64,000 nucleotides of DNA, taken from positions 1-64,000 of IMG/VR virus record IMGVR_UViG_3300024180_000002. One strand, written 5' to 3'. Below the pieces are notes generated by a model, which saw nothing but the letters and a program-made list of their open reading frames with translations, made no database searches and had not been told where the DNA came from. Within the stretch, counting starts at the first letter, position 1. Each line of letters opens with the position of its first letter. The stretch comes from a virus. The translations under genes and the position numbers were made by a program. This document shows, in pieces, positions 62,055-64,000 of this stretch.

Positions 62055-64000
62055 TTACCTATATGGACGAGCATCGAAATCGTATAATCTAGATGAACTA
62101 AAATCATTATATCCACTGAAGAATCTTCTTCTATTCCACCACCAGTTTCCGGAACCAAGGGAGTTTCTATAATTACTCAGCATCACTTTGTTGATACTAT
62201 TTTTATTTGTTCCAACTGCTCTATATTTAGCGTAAACTTCTACATCGAAGCTAAATTCAGTTTTATAAGAATCTATGATGTCTAGCCCTATTTTCTTTGA
62301 ATATGTTAAATTGGTAAATGCATTTCCATATATTCCAGCAACTCTACCTTTACCGGTTTCACTCTCTCCAAAATAATCTGTCATTCTATATTGGAATACC
62401 ATATCAACTGACACTGCATTTTGACTTCCACCTTCAATTAATTTTTTACCATACTTGTTAGGTCCATCTACCGATAGACTAGTTTGGTTTATAGGTGAAA
62501 GGTATAAGAAAGAACCACATGAAAGACCACCTAATAAAAATTGATCATCTTCCGTAAATGAGTTTTTTAAAGACTTTTTACCAATTACATTACCTTGTTC
62601 ATCTATTGGTCCAGATTCACCGTCACTTCTAAATGTAATTGTCAGCGGTTGATATGCTGTTTGAATTTTTCCATTCTTATCGTTAGATCTTTTAATAGCA
62701 TATTTCGGCATCGATACAATTCCCGTTGAAACTATATCCTTTGTATTTAAACCTATGTCAGACTGAAGTAGCGGGTGTGATTTATGAAGAAAAAGACCTG
62801 AATCATACTTAGCAGCCGTTATTTGAGAAACAGAAACTGTATCAGCTGAGTTCGGAAGAATAGCTTCAGGAACGTTCGGATCAGATTGGAATCCGTTTTC
62901 ATCTTCATTCTGCACACCCTGTCCATTATTATTCCATGTTCCATTCCATATAAAATCACCAGCTCCGTTTAAATTACTAGGTAAATCTTGATGTGGTTGT
63001 ATTTTAAAGTCTGTAAAATCTCTTAAATGAGTTCTATCAGAAATTGATCCAATTCCAGAATTCGTGACTGTTGCAAATGTTAATCCATATTCTGCGCTAC
63101 TTACTCCTGTTAAGTTTGAATCCCTAGACAAGTCAGTATCAGGATCTATAATCGAATAAAGATCAGCGTTATTAGCTATATTTCTAAATCTAGAATAAAT
63201 AAACTGTCCATTTAATTGAGATGATTGGTCTGGCGCAACAGAAAAATGATTGTATGAATTTCCATCACCTGTAAGATTTTGATAAACAACAGGGACTAAA
63301 TCATACTGAGCCTCTGTCATATAATATGTATCATTTGCTATTTTAACATCAGGTGTTGTAGTTCCAGTTGGTTGTTTATTACCAGTTTCTAAATTAATAA
63401 TACCTAGGCCATATTCTTGTTGTGATGAAGAAACATAAGCAGGTTGTTTAAGATTTCCATTAATTCTTGCACATAATTCTAGATCAGATGCCTTAGTATT
63501 ATGAAGTTCTACTCTATAATTTTTAGTAACAATATATCCTTTAGTTTCATCATCTGGTTTTTCATCTACATAATATCCTGCGAATATTTTAGCAGTTGAA
63601 TTATTTTTAACTAGCGTTACTTCACCTTCTTCGTCAATAATTTTAATTTGTAATTCTCCAACGGCACCTTCAACCTTAGCTTGTAGTCTTTCTAATTGAT
63701 TCTGTAATTCCAATAATTTATCATATACGCTAATAGGATTCTGTTCTCCTGTTAAAAAACCAGATGCTAGTGATTCTGCGGCATGGGCATAATAAGTATC
63801 TCCTGCCGTAAATCCACTATCAAGGTGTGTAAATAATCCTTGTGATTCTAAATCATCATTTATTTCAACCTTAACATTATCTAAATCATTTTGGTTTACT
63901 AGGCTATTTGCTCCGTCTGTAGATATTTCTCCTTCAGGAAAAGGAATAGTAATAATATCTGACCATTCTGACTCTACTGGGGTTTGTGGGAAACCTGCTT
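62055..64000 (-). CDS. Large structural protein, partial at the window edge
   Basis: The frame stays open past base 64000, so the N-terminus lies outside the window. A TTG at 63713 is not the real start, because the upstream codons continue without a stop and encode sensible sequence such as EGEISTDGANSLVNQNDLDN and a helix YDKLLELQNQLERLQAKVEG. A beta-rich part follows (GELQIKIIDEEGEVTLVKNN) with RVELHNTKASDLELCARING. The C-terminus is Arg/Tyr-rich (NWWWNRRRFFSGYND). A short helix before a beta domain suits a baseplate or fibre protein. Function unknown. Confidence 0.55.
   Translation of the reverse strand, partial: AGFPQTPVESEWSDIITIPFPEGEISTDGANSLVNQNDLDNVKVEINDDLESQGLFTHLDSGFTAGDTYYAHAAESLASGFLTGEQNPISVYDKLLELQNQLERLQAKVEGAVGELQIKIIDEEGEVTLVKNNSTAKIFAGYYVDEKPDDETKGYIVTKNYRVELHNTKASDLELCARINGNLKQPAYVSSSQQEYGLGIINLETGNKQPTGTTTPDVKIANDTYYMTEAQYDLVPVVYQNLTGDGNSYNHFSVAPDQSSQLNGQFIYSRFRNIANNADLYSIIDPDTDLSRDSNLTGVSSAEYGLTFATVTNSGIGSISDRTHLRDFTDFKIQPHQDLPSNLNGAGDFIWNGTWNNNGQGVQNEDENGFQSDPNVPEAILPNSADTVSVSQITAAKYDSGLFLHKSHPLLQSDIGLNTKDIVSTGIVSMPKYAIKRSNDKNGKIQTAYQPLTITFRSDGESGPIDEQGNVIGKKSLKNSFTEDDQFLLGGLSCGSFLYLSPINQTSLSVDGPNKYGKKLIEGGSQNAVSVDMVFQYRMTDYFGESETGKGRVAGIYGNAFTNLTYSKKIGLDIIDSYKTEFSFDVEVYAKYRAVGTNKNSINKVMLSNYRNSLGSGNWWWNRRRFFSGYNDFSSSRLYDFDARPYR

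Noticed and set aside
62055-63713. Start of the structural gene at a TTG at 63713
   Set aside because: The upstream codons continue in frame without a stop to the window edge and encode plausible protein, so the gene is treated as open-ended.
1-64000. tRNA genes, CRISPR arrays, insertion sequences
   Set aside because: No cloverleaf-like segment, regular repeat-spacer pattern or transposase was seen, and intergenic gaps are mostly under 150 nt.

Overview
The window is a stretch of a T4-related myovirus genome. The order and identity of many T4 core genes can be read directly: gp21 protease, gp20 portal, gp4, late sigma gp55, gp46/gp47, gp41, UvsX, gp43, gp45, NrdA/NrdB, gp56, alpha-glucosyltransferase, UvsW, UvsY, gp61 and gp32. 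All 57 genes I call lie on the minus strand, so transcription runs from base 64000 towards base 1. The DNA is very AT-rich, genes are packed with short gaps or 4-17 nt overlaps, and start codons are preceded by A/T-rich leaders without GGAGG-type ribosome binding sites. That last feature suggests a Bacteroidetes (flavobacterial) host, which is an inference. No tRNA, IS element or CRISPR array was recognised.

Layout in transcription order. (1) 64000-46675: large virion genes. These are an open-ended structural protein, a 1609-residue protein, two tandem collagen-like/tail-collar proteins (one ending in a Hint/intein-like domain), an envelope-type membrane protein, and tail or baseplate-like proteins. 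(2) 46637-45327: a small CTS-type protein, a RuvC-like resolvase and a small gene. (3) 45192-40987: gp32, gp61 primase, UvsY and UvsW. (4) 40953-27633: eight genes, most with a T4-type capsid-targeting peptide and/or repeated gp21-like cleavage sites of the form [ILVM]-x-E, often in an ES-x-h-x-E-A context. Two are apparent polyproteins with 5-8 such sites, and two carry ligase-type nucleotidyltransferase domains, one of them fused to an NMNAT-like domain. (5) 27565-24241: methylglyoxal synthase, a cytidylyltransferase-like protein, an RmlB-like dehydratase and a possible nuclease. (6) 24233-12806: small genes, alpha-glucosyltransferase, gp56 dCTPase/dUTPase, DNA polymerase N-terminal half, NrdB, NrdA, sliding clamp, DNA polymerase C-terminal half, UvsX and a 2OG-Fe(II) oxygenase. 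(7) 12795-8245: gp41, a possible gp33, gp47 and gp46. (8) 8208-1: a CTS-tagged AAA+ ATPase, two probable virion proteins, gp55, gp4, portal, a small core-type protein and a gp21 protease fused to a scaffold-like region.

How the parts work together. gp43 (split in two), gp45, gp41, gp61, gp32, UvsX, UvsY, UvsW and gp46/47 form a T4-style replication and recombination machine. NrdAB and gp56 supply and clean the nucleotide pool. gp56 next to an Agt homologue suggests glucosylated hydroxymethylcytosine DNA. gp55 probably reads a repeated element on the minus strand, GATATATA or GAATATATA, found mostly 23-34 nt before late genes. The gp21 protease is the natural candidate to process the CTS-tagged cassette, so that a payload of enzymes and small domains would be packaged in the head and injected. 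That packaged, cleavable, multi-enzyme payload is the most exciting candidate system here. The split polymerase and the Hint-tailed collar protein come next.
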